Position numbers and translations under genes: made by a program
Notes under the pieces: generated by a model
What the model was told of the DNA's origin: nothing
The model's input: the letters and a program-made list of their open reading frames with translations, nothing else
Databases searched by the model: none
NCBI GenBank assembly: GCA_030537915.1
Contig: JAUNUZ010000187.1
Location: forward strand, 1 to 5,485
Source of the DNA: Micrococcales bacterium
GTDB lineage: Bacteria; Actinomycetota; Actinomycetes; Actinomycetales; Dermatophilaceae
Direction: 5' to 3'
DNA: 5,485 nt
In this document: piece after piece, positions 4,692 to 5,485 of the stretch
Layout: each line of letters opens with the position of its first letter
How positions within the stretch are numbered: the stretch's first letter is position 1

Positions 4692-5485
4692 TCACTCGCG
4701 ATGACGGCCGGCTTGGACGGCCGGACGGGACGGGCGCGGACCCGAGGCGGGGCCGGACGCATTCGGACGAGCGGTCACGAGCTTCGTCGCCCGCCACACG
4801 ACCCACTCCATCGGGCCACGCGAGAAGCGCGAACTCCATGCGAGCGCGAAGAGCGTCAGCACAGCCACCTGGATGCCGAAGTGCGCCAGATCAGGCAGCT
4901 CGCGCAGCGGGGCCAGCAGCAGCAAATGCGCGGAGTACAGCGTGAGCGTCATGCTCCCGGGTGCGGCGAGGACATGGAGCAGTGGGCCGATCGCCACGGA
5001 CAGGGCGAGCATCAGGCCGATGACGGTCAGGGCGATGCCGCTGGTGTAGAGCAGGTCCAGCGGTGTCCCGGTGTGCGGCGCGTTGATGCCGAGCCACCAC
5101 GCCGAGTCGGTCGGCAGGCTGCCGTCACCGCCCCACACGAGGAATTCGGTGAAGGTCTCCAGCGTCATGTGGTCGCGGACCGCGGCGGCGATCTGGTCGC
5201 GGATGCCCGCGGCGATGAACATCTGCGTGACCGTCGCCGTCAGCGTCGTCAAGATGGCTCCACCGGCGATGATCCAGGCGACCACGCGGCGCGAGGACAG
5301 GTTGCAGCGTCCGATTCCCATCCCGATGCTGATGTAGGCCATCCAGGTCATGGCCGGGAAGAAGCCGGTGAGCATGAGCACGGTGAAGCTGTTACCGGGC
5401 GCGCTGATCAGCTGATCGAACGTGAGGTTGCTCCGCGGTGTCGCCGGAAGCGGGGAGCGCAGCAGGTAGCTGATGATCGGGGCGA
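4692..5485 (-). CDS. Multi-spanning membrane acyltransferase-like protein (DUF418/HGSNAT type), 5' end beyond window
   Basis: The frame is open to the right edge, so only the last 263 residues are visible. The GTG at 5381 falls inside the protein (V35 of the visible part), and the residues before it, such as NSFTVLMLTGFFPAMTW, run straight into a membrane helix. Hydrophobic segments lie at about 36-57, 67-92, 147-169, 177-192 and 202-217 of the visible part. A polar, probably extracytoplasmic, loop lies at about 93-145. The segments TGFFPAMTWMAYISIGMGIGR and SMTLTLYSAHLLLL, and the ending RFSRGPMEWVVW (219-230), resemble the C-terminal half of DUF418 / heparan-alpha-glucosaminide N-acetyltransferase-like (DUF1624) proteins, which are thought to move acyl groups across or at the membrane. 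The last 30 residues are a polar Arg/Pro/Ser tail. The catalytic N-terminal half cannot be judged here. The family call is by motif memory; other acyltransferase-type membrane proteins are possible. Confidence 0.75.
   Translation of the reverse strand, partial: APIISYLLRSPLPATPRSNLTFDQLISAPGNSFTVLMLTGFFPAMTWMAYISIGMGIGRCNLSSRRVVAWIIAGGAILTTLTATVTQMFIAAGIRDQIAAAVRDHMTLETFTEFLVWGGDGSLPTDSAWWLGINAPHTGTPLDLLYTSGIALTVIGLMLALSVAIGPLLHVLAAPGSMTLTLYSAHLLLLAPLRELPDLAHFGIQVAVLTLFALAWSSRFSRGPMEWVVWRATKLVTARPNASGPASGPRPSRPAVQAGRHRE

Noticed and set aside
4692..5381. Treating the GTG at 5381 as the start of the membrane protein
   Set aside because: The same frame remains open to the window edge with good codon use, and the GTG falls at the beginning of a membrane helix with no ribosome-binding site.

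Overview
The window comes from a high-GC actinobacterial chromosome. The signs are strong G/C preference at third codon positions, GTG starts, 4-nt GTGA gene overlaps, several predicted lipoproteins, and a mazG next to a SurA_N-type lipoprotein. I cannot name the genus. I see no mobile element, tRNA, rRNA or CRISPR array. It reads as ordinary chromosomal housekeeping and cell-envelope sequence, not an island.

Layout. Positions 1-1343 (+) look like one operon. The 3' tail of an upstream gene (probably an ABC exporter) overlaps by GTGA a SurA_N-like lipoprotein gene (127-696), which overlaps by GTGA the pyrophosphohydrolase gene mazG (693-1343). A 124-nt gap (1344-1467) holds a likely intrinsic terminator (1369-1406), a weak promoter candidate and a perfect 7-bp hairpin just before the next gene. 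That gene (1468-2361, +) encodes a 297-aa lipoprotein I do not recognise. Its stop lies one nucleotide from the stop of a convergent gene (2363-3823, -) for an M1-type (gluzincin) metallopeptidase lipoprotein. Upstream of the peptidase gene, 3824-3922 holds its likely leaderless promoter inside a dyad and a strong GC-rich hairpin. The hairpin probably terminates the following minus-strand pair: a BPL_N / class I glutamine-amidotransferase-like protein (3923 to about 4678) and, upstream of it, the C-terminal part of a multi-spanning membrane acyltransferase-like protein (4692 to the right edge).

How the genes may work together. MazG clears non-canonical or damaged nucleoside triphosphates in the cytosol. 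The SurA_N-like lipoprotein, the unknown lipoprotein and the M1 lipoprotein are all predicted to act on the outer face of the membrane. The membrane protein and the BPL_N-like protein form a two-gene unit of unknown function. The points most worth a second look are the unknown lipoprotein with its Ser/Thr/Lys-rich linker, the leaderless promoter/dyad of the peptidase gene, and the BPL_N/acyltransferase pair.
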